A DNA stretch of 64,000 bases from Paracandidimonas soli (GTDB lineage Bacteria > Pseudomonadota > Gammaproteobacteria > Burkholderiales > Burkholderiaceae_B), in NCBI RefSeq assembly GCF_004342005.1, contig NZ_SMBX01000002.1, forward strand, positions 636,603-700,602. The letters run 5' to 3'. Both the position numbers and the translations under genes were made by a program. Positions 44,721-52,474 of this stretch are shown here, piece by piece. The stretch's first letter is position 1; every line of letters starts with the position of its first letter. Below the pieces are notes generated by a model. That model had not been told where the DNA came from. It did no database searches and worked only from the letters and a program-made list of their open reading frames with translations.

Positions 44721-45420
44721 AGTCCGGGACCTCACCGTCCGGTACGGAGCGCTCGAAGCGATCCGTAATGTCGGTTTTTCTGTCGATGCGGGCGAAATCG
44801 TGGCCCTGATCGGGTCGAACGGCGCCGGAAAAAGCACGACCCTGCGGGCCGTCATGGGCCTCGTCCCTGCCGCTACCGGCAGCATCAGCCTGGACGGCAA
44901 GGACATCACCACGCTCAATTCCGCCGTGCGCGTACGCGGAGGGATCGCCCTGTCTCCCGAAGGCCGCAGGCTATTCGGACGCATGACGGTGCTCGATAAC
45001 CTGCTGACCGGCGCCTATGCCGTATCGTCCCGCACCGTGCGCCAGCAGACGCTGGAAGAAATCTATGACCTTTTCCCCCGGGTCAGGGAAAGGCGGCGGC
45101 AGCTTGCCGGCTCGCTGTCCGGCGGAGAGCAGCAGATGGTCGCGATCGGCCGGGCCTTGATGGCGAATCCGCGCCTGCTGATGCTGGACGAGCCGTCCCT
45201 GGGGATCGCGCCGAAGGTGGTCGGGGAAATCGCGCACGCCATCGAGCGCATCAACCAGGAGAAGCGCATGTCCATCATTCTCGTGGAGCAGAATGCGCGG
45301 CTGGCGCTGCGCCTGTCGCACAATGCCTATGCGCTGGAGCACGGCGAAGTCGTGCGCAGCGGGCGCGGCGACGAACTCCTGGCCGATCCATTCGTCCAGA
45401 AAGCCTATCTCGGGATCTGA
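44707..45420 (+). CDS. Liv-type ABC transporter ATP-binding protein (LivF-like), system 2
   Basis: The 237-residue ATPase has Walker A GSNGAGKST near 37-45, signature LSGGEQQM near 137, Walker B LLMLDEPSLGIAP and LVEQN. The stop is one base before the lactonase-like gene, so that gene belongs to the same transcript. Confidence 0.92.
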   Translation: MPMLEVRDLTVRYGALEAIRNVGFSVDAGEIVALIGSNGAGKSTTLRAVMGLVPAATGSISLDGKDITTLNSAVRVRGGIALSPEGRRLFGRMTVLDNLLTGAYAVSSRTVRQQTLEEIYDLFPRVRERRRQLAGSLSGGEQQMVAIGRALMANPRLLMLDEPSLGIAPKVVGEIAHAIERINQEKRMSIILVEQNARLALRLSHNAYALEHGEVVRSGRGDELLADPFVQKAYLGI

Positions 45421-45421
45421 C

Positions 45422-46252
45422 ATGAATGCCGCGCAAGAAGACGAACGGGAAATCTACGAAATCTATGCCGTGCGCTATGCGCGCATGCCCCGGCTGAGAC
45501 GCGACAACTTCCTGGGAGGAGATCCGCACGACGCGCCCATGCCCATGGATTTTTTCGTATGGCTGCTGCGCTCATCCACGCGCCGCATACTGGTGGATAC
45601 AGGCTTCAACGCGAAAACCGCCCGGGCGCGACAACGCGACCTGCTGCGCTGTCCCATCGAGGCCCTGGCGGCCCTGGGCGTGCAGCCGGGCGATATCACC
45701 GACGTCATTCTCACGCACCTGCACTACGACCATGCGGGCAACCTGGACAAGCTGCCGAACGCCCGGTTCCACATCCAGGACTCGGAGGTGGACTATGCCA
45801 CGGGACGCTGCATGTGCCACGAGACCATGCGCCACGCCTATTCCGTGGATGACGTCGTCGAACTGATCCGCAAGGTCTACGACGATCGGGTCGTATTCCA
45901 TGACGGCGACAGTCAACTGGCCTCAGGCATCCGGCTGCTGCGGATCGGCGGTCATACAAAAGGCCTGCAATCGGTGCAGGTGCAGACCGGTCGGGGCATG
46001 GTGGTGCTGGCTTCGGACGCTTCGCATTATTACGAAAACATGGAACGCGGCCGGCCTTTTCCCATCGTATTCAGCGTGGCCGAGATGCTGCAGGGCTACA
46101 CCCGGCTGGCGATGGCGGCGGATTCGGCGGAACACATCGTCCCCGGACACGACCCCCGCGTGCTGGCGATCTATCCTCCCCTGAGCGCCTCGGAACCGGA
46201 CATCGCGCAATTGCATCTTCCGCCTATGGCATCGGTGCCGGAAGATCTTTGA
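45422..46252 (+). CDS. metallo-beta-lactamase-fold hydrolase, AHL-lactonase-like
   Basis: The 276-residue protein has the dinuclear zinc site of the metallo-beta-lactamase fold: HLHYDH at 100-104 region, later His in RIGGHTKGLQ, Asp in LASDASHYYEN and His in VPGHDP. The segments YAVRYARM and NFLGGDPHDAPMPMDFFVWLL match proteins annotated as N-acyl-homoserine lactonase family. In this operon context a lactone ring of a catabolic intermediate is as likely a substrate as a quorum signal. The ATG at 45422 is one base after the LivF-like stop. Confidence 0.85.
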   Translation: MNAAQEDEREIYEIYAVRYARMPRLRRDNFLGGDPHDAPMPMDFFVWLLRSSTRRILVDTGFNAKTARARQRDLLRCPIEALAALGVQPGDITDVILTHLHYDHAGNLDKLPNARFHIQDSEVDYATGRCMCHETMRHAYSVDDVVELIRKVYDDRVVFHDGDSQLASGIRLLRIGGHTKGLQSVQVQTGRGMVVLASDASHYYENMERGRPFPIVFSVAEMLQGYTRLAMAADSAEHIVPGHDPRVLAIYPPLSASEPDIAQLHLPPMASVPEDL

Positions 46253-46294
46253 AAAACCCTGCTCCCTGCCTGGCGATTACCGCGCCCCCATCGC

Positions 46295-46328
46295 AAAATG
46301 GCGGCAAGGCCCGCCAAGGCCTTGCCGC
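46295..46328 (-). terminator. terminator after the Bug receptor gene, possibly bidirectional
   Basis: GCGGCAAGGC (46301-46310) and GCCTTGCCGC (46319-46328) form a perfect 10-bp stem with an 8-base loop. On the minus strand CATTTTG follows. It lies in the 101-base gap between the convergent lactonase-like and Bug-receptor genes. Confidence 0.75.
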
Positions 46329-46353
46329 CGGATCGTTTCCTCAACCGCCCCGA

Positions 46354-47319
46354 TCAGTCCACACTGGCGCCGGAGGCTTCCACAGCCTGGGCCCACTGCG
46401 CAGCCTCGGCCTTCACATACTCGCGGAAGTCCGCCGGACCGAGATTGACGACTTCGCCGCCCATGCTTTCGATGCGCGAGACGAATTCGGGAGCCGAAGC
46501 GACCTTCTTCGTCGCCTGGTGCAATTTTTCCAGAATGGCGGCATCCACGCCGGCGGGCGTGAAAAAGCCGAACCATGTCGCCGCGTTGAAGCCTGGCACG
46601 CCAGCCTCTTCCATCGTAGGCACGTCCTTGATCGCTTCGATGCGGGTCGGATTGGCGACGGCGAGCGCGTTCAGCTTGCCGGCCTGGATATGCGGCAGCG
46701 CGGCCGACAGCGTAACGAACGCCGATTCCACCTGTCCCGCCAGCAAATCATTGAGCATGGGAGCATCGCCACGGAAAGGCACGTGCACGAAGTTGCTGCC
46801 CGTCTGTTTCTGGAACAGCGCCTGCGCCAGATGCTGCGGGGAACCATTGCCCGGCGATCCGACCGTGATTCCGTCCTTGTTCTCCTTGGCCTGCTTGACA
46901 TAGGCCTCCAGCGTCCTGGCTTCGAAGCTGGGAGCGGTAACCAGCACGATGGGGATGCGCGCGACCAGATGCACCGGCGCAAAGTCGCCGATGGGATCGT
47001 AGCTCAGCTTGCGATACAGGCTTGCGCTGATCGTATGGGCGGCGGTCGTCATATACAGCTTGTAGCCGTCCGGAGCGGATCGGGCCAGTTCCGAGGCCGC
47101 CAACGTCGTTCCAGCTCCCGGCTTGTTGACCACGACGACAGGCTGGCCCAATTCATTGGGAAGTTCGGCCGCAACCATGCGCGCAATCACGTCCGTGGCG
47201 CCGCCTGCCGCATAAGGCACGACCAGCTCGATGGGCTTGCCGGGGTACGACTGCGCACAAGCCGCCGCGCCCGCAAACAGCGATACCAGGCCTGTGATGA
47301 ATATCTTTCTTGCTTTCAT
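46354..47319 (-). CDS. Bug family tripartite tricarboxylate transporter substrate-binding protein
   Basis: The 321-residue periplasmic protein has a signal peptide (KARKIFITGLVSLFAGAAACA) and the Bug/TctC pattern: YPGKPIELVVPYAAGGATDVIARMVAAEL (about 24-52), VVVNKPGAGTTLAASELARSAPDGYKLYM, and ITVGSPGNGSPQHLAQALFQ near 152. Bug receptors bind carboxylates and are hugely expanded in Bordetella-type genomes, often without adjacent membrane subunits, as here. It is divergent from the aldehyde dehydrogenase gene and shares its operator design. Confidence 0.9.
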   Translation of the reverse strand: MKARKIFITGLVSLFAGAAACAQSYPGKPIELVVPYAAGGATDVIARMVAAELPNELGQPVVVVNKPGAGTTLAASELARSAPDGYKLYMTTAAHTISASLYRKLSYDPIGDFAPVHLVARIPIVLVTAPSFEARTLEAYVKQAKENKDGITVGSPGNGSPQHLAQALFQKQTGSNFVHVPFRGDAPMLNDLLAGQVESAFVTLSAALPHIQAGKLNALAVANPTRIEAIKDVPTMEEAGVPGFNAATWFGFFTPAGVDAAILEKLHQATKKVASAPEFVSRIESMGGEVVNLGPADFREYVKAEAAQWAQAVEASGASVD

Positions 47320-47367
47320 GTGTTTTCCTCGTTCGTCCCCGACTTGGGTGATAGATCCAAAATACAA

Positions 47368-47430
47368 TGTTCTATTAGAAAGAACATATGTTCTGTTATT
47401 AATTTAGATTTTTCAGGAATAGGCTGTCAA
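47368..47430 (-). promoter_or_regulatory. promoter of the Bug receptor gene with operator A
   Basis: On the minus strand: -35 TTGACA (complement of 47425-47430), then an 18-base spacer and -10 TAAATT (complement of 47401-47406). Two adjoining palindromes lie just downstream: AGAACATATGTTCT (47381-47394, perfect) and TTCTATTAGAA (47370-47380). The mirror copy faces the aldehyde dehydrogenase gene. Confidence 0.72.
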
Positions 47431-47470
47431 TGAAATCATTATCAGTGTTTTCACCTAGTCCAGCCTATTC

Positions 47471-47530
47471 TTGACAGGTCACTTTCCTTGCTCGATAATT
47501 AAAACAGAACATATGTTCCTTCTAACAGAA
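47471..47530 (+). promoter_or_regulatory. promoter of the aldehyde dehydrogenase operon with operator B
   Basis: A near-consensus promoter: -35 TTGACA (47471-47476), exactly 17 bases, -10 GATAAT (47494-47499). It is followed by AGAACATATGTTCC (47506-47519, one mismatch in the palindrome) and TTCTAACAGAA (47520-47530), which cover the likely start of transcription. A 10-bp inverted repeat GAATAGGCTG/CAGCCTATTC (47417-47426/47461-47470) links the two divergent -35 regions. Confidence 0.78.
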
Positions 47531-47585
47531 CAATGTAATAGATATCTCAAAGCAGAAATCCGTCATGCCACAGGAGCTCGGCAAC

Positions 47586-49055
47586 ATGTCATCCGAAAAC
47601 ACCCCCAGGGGCTTTCTGATCAACGGAAAGTGGATCACCAATTCCCAGGACTCCTTCGAGTCCGTCAACCCCGCCACGGGCAAGGTCAACTATCGCCTGT
47701 CTTCGGCCAGCCAAGAACACGTCGACGCCGCCGTGCAATCCTCGGCCGCCGCCGCCGCGGATCCGGCATGGCGCGACATGCTTCCGCATGCCAGGGCGCA
47801 AATCCTGCACAGAATCGCCGCTGGCATCATCGAACGCGCCGATGACCTGGCCCGCCTGCAAATGACGGAAAACGGCAAGGTGTGGGCGGAATGCAAGGCC
47901 CAGGCCGCCAGCGCCGCGGCAACCTTCCGCTACTACGCCGGAGTCTGCGAAACGCTGGGCGCCGAAATCACGCCTTCCCGAGGCAACTACCTGTCCATGA
48001 CGGCCTACGAGCCCTACGGCGTAGTAGCAGCCATCACGCCCTGGAACTCGCCCCTGACGATGGAAGCGCAAAAGCTCGCTCCCGCGCTGGCGGCCGGCAA
48101 CGCTGTCATCCTGAAACCTTCGGAAGTCACCCCCTCTCCCGCATTGCTCCTGGGCGAAATCGCGCTGGAGGCGGGCCTGCCTCCCGGCATCCTGAACGTG
48201 CTCACGGGCCTTGGTGCCACCACGGGCAAATGGCTGGTCGAGCATCCCGGCGTCAACATGGTGTCCTTCACCGGCGGCACAGCCACCGGCCGGGCCATTG
48301 GCGTGACCGCCGCGCAACGCCTGATCCCCGCGGCCCTGGAGCTGGGCGGAAAATCGCCGCATATCGTCTTCGACGACGCCAACCTGGAGGCCGCCGTCGA
48401 GAACATCATGGGCGGCATCTTCGAAGGCAGCGGCCAGTCCTGCGTCGCCGGCTCGCGCCTGTTCGTCCAGCGCAGCGCATACGACCGCCTGGTTTCGCTG
48501 CTGGTCGAGCGGGCCGGCCGCATCAAGGTCGGCCTGCCCGACGATCCCGCATCGGAAATGGGCCCCATGGCCAGCTTCACCCAGCGCGACCGCGTCGAAA
48601 AATACGTGGCCAGCGCCGCAGCCGAAGGCGGCAAGATCCTGCTGGGCGGCAAGCGGCCCGAAGCCGCCGGGCTGGCCGATGGCGCATTCTTCCTGCCGAC
48701 CATCATCGCCGGCCTCGACAACCGCGCCACTTGCGCGCGCGAAGAAATATTCGGCCCGGTACTGTGCGTGCTGCCGTTCGAAGACGAAACCGATCTCATC
48801 GCACAGGCCAACGACAGTTCCTACGGCCTTGCGTCCGGCATCTGGACCAGTTCCTACCAGCGCGCATGGCGAGTGGCGCGCGCCCTGCAGACAGGCCTGG
48901 TCTGGATCAACACCTACAAGCAGTTGTCGATCTCCACTCCGTTCGGCGGCTTCAAGGAAAGCGGCATGGGCCGCGAGAAAGGCGTGACCGGCATGCGCCT
49001 GTATCAGCAAAGCAAAGGCATCTACTGGAGCATGGACCCGCGCAACATGCCCTGA
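47586..49055 (+). CDS. NAD(P)-dependent aldehyde dehydrogenase
   Basis: The 489-residue protein is a complete ALDH: TPWNSPLTME with N154, the cofactor loop FTGGTATGR near 228-236, the general base E252 in LELGGKSPH, the nucleophile C286 in GSGQSCVAGSR, and EEIFGPVL near 395. It oxidises an aldehyde to the acid. The ATG at 47586 has AGGAG 9 bases upstream and was preferred over the ATG at 47565, which would place that site inside the gene. It is the first gene after a strong promoter with operator B. Confidence 0.9.
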   Translation: MSSENTPRGFLINGKWITNSQDSFESVNPATGKVNYRLSSASQEHVDAAVQSSAAAAADPAWRDMLPHARAQILHRIAAGIIERADDLARLQMTENGKVWAECKAQAASAAATFRYYAGVCETLGAEITPSRGNYLSMTAYEPYGVVAAITPWNSPLTMEAQKLAPALAAGNAVILKPSEVTPSPALLLGEIALEAGLPPGILNVLTGLGATTGKWLVEHPGVNMVSFTGGTATGRAIGVTAAQRLIPAALELGGKSPHIVFDDANLEAAVENIMGGIFEGSGQSCVAGSRLFVQRSAYDRLVSLLVERAGRIKVGLPDDPASEMGPMASFTQRDRVEKYVASAAAEGGKILLGGKRPEAAGLADGAFFLPTIIAGLDNRATCAREEIFGPVLCVLPFEDETDLIAQANDSSYGLASGIWTSSYQRAWRVARALQTGLVWINTYKQLSISTPFGGFKESGMGREKGVTGMRLYQQSKGIYWSMDPRNMP

Positions 49056-49092
49056 GGCCCGGCATTCGATCATCTCAATCACAGGATTTCAT

Positions 49093-49986
49093 ATGTCTGA
49101 ATTCAAGACCATCGGTTTCATTGGCGTCGGCGTCATGGGCGAACCCATGTGCCGCCACCTGGCGACGAAGACCGGCAGCCTCGTCCTCGCCGCGGACCGC
49201 GACGACGCCCCGCTGGAGCGCCTGGCCGCCCACGGCGTGCAAAAGGCCGATATCGCCGAGATCGCGCAACGCGCCGACATCATCTTCATGTCCCTGCCCT
49301 CGGGCAAGGTCGTCCAGAGCGTGGTGGAAGGCGACGGCGCCAACGGCTTGCTGGCGCTGTGCCGCGCGGGCCAGGTCATCGTCGACCTGAGCACATCGCC
49401 CGCTCCCCTGACGCGCGAGCTGGCGGCCAAGCTTGCCGAGCGCGGCATCGAATTCGCCGATGCGCCCGTCATGCGCACCCGCTCGGCCGCCGAAGCCGGC
49501 ACCCTGGCCGTGCCAGCCGGCGCCTCCGATGCCCTGTTCCCGCGCATCCAGCCGCTCATCGCATGCTTCGCAGCCGACATCATCCATGCCGGCGACGTCG
49601 GCGCGGGCCAGGTCGTGAAGATCCTCAACAACATGGTGCTCTACGAAACCGTGCTGGCGCTGTCCGAGGCCAGGGCCATCGGCGCGCGCGCCGGCGTGGA
49701 TCCCGAGCGCCTGTTCTCGGCCCTGTCCACGGGTTCGGCCGACAGCTTCGCCCTGCGCAACCACGGCATGAAAGCCATCGCCCCGCAGGTATTCCCCGAG
49801 CGAGCCTTCCCTGTGTCCTATGCGAAGAAGGACCTGGAATACGCAGTGGCCCTGGCCGAGTCGGTGGGCGTGGACGCCACTGGCGCCAAGAACCTCGTCG
49901 CCTGCTTCGAAGCCGCCATCGCCGACGGCCACGGCGACAAGTACGCGCCCGCGATCAGCCTCGTGTTCGAAAAAGCCAAAGCCTGA
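49093..49986 (+). CDS. 3-hydroxyisobutyrate-dehydrogenase-like oxidoreductase
   Basis: The 297-residue protein has an N-terminal Rossmann fold (IGFIGVGVMGEPMCRHL, 7-23), a helical C-terminal domain and the catalytic Lys K176 in GQVVKILNNM. The usual substrate loop DAPVSGG is DAPVMRTRSAAEAGTL here, so the two glycines of the signature are lost and substrate choice probably differs from 3-hydroxyisobutyrate or tartronate semialdehyde. It follows the aldehyde dehydrogenase by 37 bases and may supply its aldehyde substrate. Confidence 0.87.
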   Translation: MSEFKTIGFIGVGVMGEPMCRHLATKTGSLVLAADRDDAPLERLAAHGVQKADIAEIAQRADIIFMSLPSGKVVQSVVEGDGANGLLALCRAGQVIVDLSTSPAPLTRELAAKLAERGIEFADAPVMRTRSAAEAGTLAVPAGASDALFPRIQPLIACFAADIIHAGDVGAGQVVKILNNMVLYETVLALSEARAIGARAGVDPERLFSALSTGSADSFALRNHGMKAIAPQVFPERAFPVSYAKKDLEYAVALAESVGVDATGAKNLVACFEAAIADGHGDKYAPAISLVFEKAKA

Positions 49987-50010
49987 TCGCGCCAGCGCAC
50001 AACACCCGCG

Positions 50011-50057
50011 AACAGCCCCCGAAAACCGGAAACGCCATCCGGCCTTAGGGGGCTGTT
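50011..50057 (+). terminator. nested hairpin after the oxidoreductase gene
   Basis: AACAGCCCCC (50011-50020) pairs with GGGGGCTGTT (50048-50057) over 10 bp, enclosing a smaller CCGGA/TCCGG hairpin. Only a short T run follows (TTTCGC). It lies 25 bases after the dehydrogenase stop and probably ends that transcript before the iclR-type gene. Confidence 0.6.
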
Positions 50058-50153
50058 TCGCTCTCCGGCCCTCATGTGCAGGCCCCATCCGCCTGCAGCT
50101 CCGGCAGCCGGTATGGCATAATCGGCAGCACCCGTATTCAAGCACAGCCGAAC

Positions 50154-50861
50154 ATGACCCAGGAACAAGACAGCAGTAGTGGCGGCGTTGCCGCAGTCGA
50201 CAGAGCCATCTCCATTCTGCGGACCGTCGCCCGGCAATCCTCTCCCATAACGCTGGCGGACCTCGCCCGCGCCACGGGTTACTACAAAAGCACGCTGCTG
50301 CGCCTGCTGGCATCGCTAGAGCGCTCCGCGCTGGTCATACGGCGCGAAGACGGCCGCTATGCGCTGGGCTCGTATGCGCACGAACTGGGACGCGCATACG
50401 AAGCCACCTACCGCGTTTCCTCCGTCCTCAAGCCGATACTGGCGGAACTGGTCGAGCAAGGCACCGAGAGCGCATCCTTCCATGCCTACCACGACCAGGA
50501 TCACCGCATCTGCCTGCTGCGCATAGACTCGCACCACTCCACGCTGGACCACATCAATGCGGGAGACCTGCTGCCGATCAACCGCGGCGCCGCCGGCAGG
50601 CTGATCACTTCCTTCCACGGCACGGGCGCCGTCCCCACCAGGGCCAACGTGCTGGCAATCTCCCTGGGCGAGCGCGATCCCAACTGCGCCGCAGTCGCGG
50701 TGGCGGTCTTCGGCACCGACAATGAATGCCTCGGCGCCATCTCGCTGTCGGGCCCCAAGGAACGCTTCACCGACGAGAGCATCGAACTCCAGTCCAAAAT
50801 GATTCTCGATGCGGCGCAGCACGCCACCGAACTGCTGGGCGGACGCTGGCCCGCCCGCTGA
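50154..50861 (+). CDS. IclR family transcriptional regulator
   Basis: The 235-residue protein has an N-terminal winged HTH (AVDRAISILRTVARQSSPITLADLARATGYYKSTLLRLLASLERSALVIRREDGRYALG, about 14-72) and the IclR effector domain (LVEQGTESASFHAYHDQDHRICLLRIDS; INRGAAGRLITSF). The ATG at 50154 lacks a strong ribosome site. Its position beside the aldehyde dehydrogenase operon makes it the best candidate for binding the paired palindromes at 39506, 47370 and 47506. That link is an inference. Confidence 0.88.
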   Translation: MTQEQDSSSGGVAAVDRAISILRTVARQSSPITLADLARATGYYKSTLLRLLASLERSALVIRREDGRYALGSYAHELGRAYEATYRVSSVLKPILAELVEQGTESASFHAYHDQDHRICLLRIDSHHSTLDHINAGDLLPINRGAAGRLITSFHGTGAVPTRANVLAISLGERDPNCAAVAVAVFGTDNECLGAISLSGPKERFTDESIELQSKMILDAAQHATELLGGRWPAR

Positions 50862-50922
50862 AGCGCACCGCAGGATTTCCCCTCAGCCGCAGTCCTGCGC
50901 AACCCTTGAAAAAACAGAAAGC

Positions 50923-50945
50923 AAAACGCGCCGGGTTGCCCGGCG
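50923..50945 (-). terminator. terminator of pyrB
   Basis: CGCCGGG (50929-50935) and CCCGGCG (50939-50945) form a 7-bp GC-rich stem with a 3-base loop. On the minus strand CGTTTTGC follows and further T-rich sequence continues. It lies 46 bases after the pyrB stop, in the gap to the convergent iclR-type gene. Confidence 0.72.
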
Positions 50946-50990
50946 TGCCTGCAAACGCCATGGGCGCGAGGACCGCGCCCTGGCCCGCCT

Positions 50991-52280
50991 TCAGTCCAGT
51001 CCGTGGAATACCGTATCGTCCGGACCGATGTGCGACGGCGGGCTCCAGGTTACGTCGCGCAGCGAATGCTGCACCAACCCTTCCACGCCCAGCAGCACGG
51101 CGAAGATCGCCATGCGCACGGGAATGCCGTTGTCCGTCTGGCGGAAAATGGCCAGGCGCGGATCATCGTTCAGGTCCACGCTGAGGTCGTGCGCGCCCTC
51201 GCGGCTATCGCGCGGCAGCGGGTGCATGATGATGACATCGGGTCCGCAGAACTGGTCCACTACGGCCTTGCTGACCTGGAATTGCGGACTGTAGCCCTCC
51301 AGCTCTTCAGCGGCGAAACGCTCTTTCTGCACCCTGGTCGTGTAGATCACGTCCGCCCCCGCCATGTCTTTCAGCTCGTTGGACGGCTCAACGACATGTC
51401 CATGCTTGCTGATCTGGTCCAGAATGTAATCCGGCATTTCCAGGCCCTTGGGCGAAATCAGCGAAAACTTCAGGCCTTTGTACAGCGCCAGCAGCTTGAT
51501 GAGCGAATGCACCGTGCGCCCGTACTTCAGATCGCCCACCATGGCGATGTGCGCGCCGTCCAGCAGTTTGCCCAGGCGCGAGAACTCGGTCAGGATGGTA
51601 TACAGATCCAATAGCGCCTGGCTGGGGTGCTCGCCCGCGCCATCGCCGCCATTGACGACGGGAATATTCGTCGCCCGCGCGAATTCCGCGACAGAGCCCT
51701 GCTCAGGGTGGCGGATGACCATGGCGTCGACGTAGCCGCTCATGACACGGCTGGTGTCATAGATGGATTCGCCTTTGGCCATGGAGGAAAAAGTAAAACC
51801 GGTGGTATCGCACACCGAGCCGCCCAGGCGGCAGAAAGCCGCGCCGAAGCTGACGCGTGTGCGCGTGCTGGCCTCGAAGAACAGATTGCCCAGGACTGCG
51901 CCCTCAAGCACGCGCGATACCTTCTGGCGGCGGGCGATGGGCTGCATCAGGTCGGCGATGCGGAAGAACTCTTCGGCGGATTCGCGCGTGAACTGATCGA
52001 CGGAAATCAGCTGATGCTTGCCGTCATAAGCGATACGATCGCGCAAGGGGCCGCTTTGTGCGCTTTGCGCATATTTTTGCAGCAGCGCGTCGTTTTCCAC
52101 GATTTCCGTGACGAAGCGCGACACCACTTCGGGCATCGCGCGGTATTCCTGCGAGCTTTCCGGCAGCAGCCAGGTATCCAGCGCCCTGCGCTTGACACCG
52201 ATGCGCATGGAAAACACATCGCGGGTCAGATTCAGGCGACGCATGGCATCGCGAAGGAAGACTTGTTGAGAGACTGCCAT
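50991..52280 (-). CDS. pyrB: aspartate carbamoyltransferase with HTH-like N-terminal extension
   Basis: The 429-residue protein has the ATCase catalytic region from about residue 88 (HQLISVDQFTRESAEEFFRIA), with the carbamoyl-phosphate motif STRTRVSF at 138-145, the 80s-loop Lys in AKGES, HPSQALLDLYTI near 215 and HPLPRDS near 345. Ordinary PyrB has about 310 residues; the first 85 here are extra. They contain LNLTRDVFSMRIGVKRRALDTWLLP (16-40), which resembles an XRE-type helix-turn-helix. The enzyme makes carbamoyl-aspartate for pyrimidine synthesis. The ATG at 52280 has AGGGG upstream. Confidence 0.93.
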   Translation of the reverse strand: MAVSQQVFLRDAMRRLNLTRDVFSMRIGVKRRALDTWLLPESSQEYRAMPEVVSRFVTEIVENDALLQKYAQSAQSGPLRDRIAYDGKHQLISVDQFTRESAEEFFRIADLMQPIARRQKVSRVLEGAVLGNLFFEASTRTRVSFGAAFCRLGGSVCDTTGFTFSSMAKGESIYDTSRVMSGYVDAMVIRHPEQGSVAEFARATNIPVVNGGDGAGEHPSQALLDLYTILTEFSRLGKLLDGAHIAMVGDLKYGRTVHSLIKLLALYKGLKFSLISPKGLEMPDYILDQISKHGHVVEPSNELKDMAGADVIYTTRVQKERFAAEELEGYSPQFQVSKAVVDQFCGPDVIIMHPLPRDSREGAHDLSVDLNDDPRLAIFRQTDNGIPVRMAIFAVLLGVEGLVQHSLRDVTWSPPSHIGPDDTVFHGLD

Positions 52281-52299
52281 GGCATTCGCCCCTTTCAAA

Positions 52300-52316
52300 T
52301 ATACGCAACGCGTATA
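52300..52316. promoter_or_regulatory. palindrome before pyrB
   Basis: TATACGC-AAC-GCGTATA is a perfect 7-bp inverted repeat 20 bases upstream of the pyrB start, within AT-rich promoter-like sequence. It could be an operator. The HTH-like extension of PyrB is an obvious but untested candidate ligand. Confidence 0.45.
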
Positions 52317-52421
52317 ATTTTATTTTCCAATCGACAAAATCCCAAGCATTTTCTGTCCGGCGCTACAAAAACACAACGCATGCGGCCGAACGGCGATACC
52401 GTGCTGGCCGGCACATAAAAC

Positions 52422-52453
52422 AAAACGGCGCTCCGGGTCGGGAGCGCCGTTTT
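52422..52453 (-). terminator. rho-independent terminator after the lipoprotein gene
   Basis: AAAACGGCGCTCC (52422-52434) and GGAGCGCCGTTTT (52441-52453) form a perfect 13-bp stem with a 6-base loop. On the minus strand the stem itself ends in TTTT. It lies 21 bases after the lipoprotein stop. Confidence 0.92.
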
Positions 52454-52474
52454 GCCGTGCAGGCGGAAACCGCG

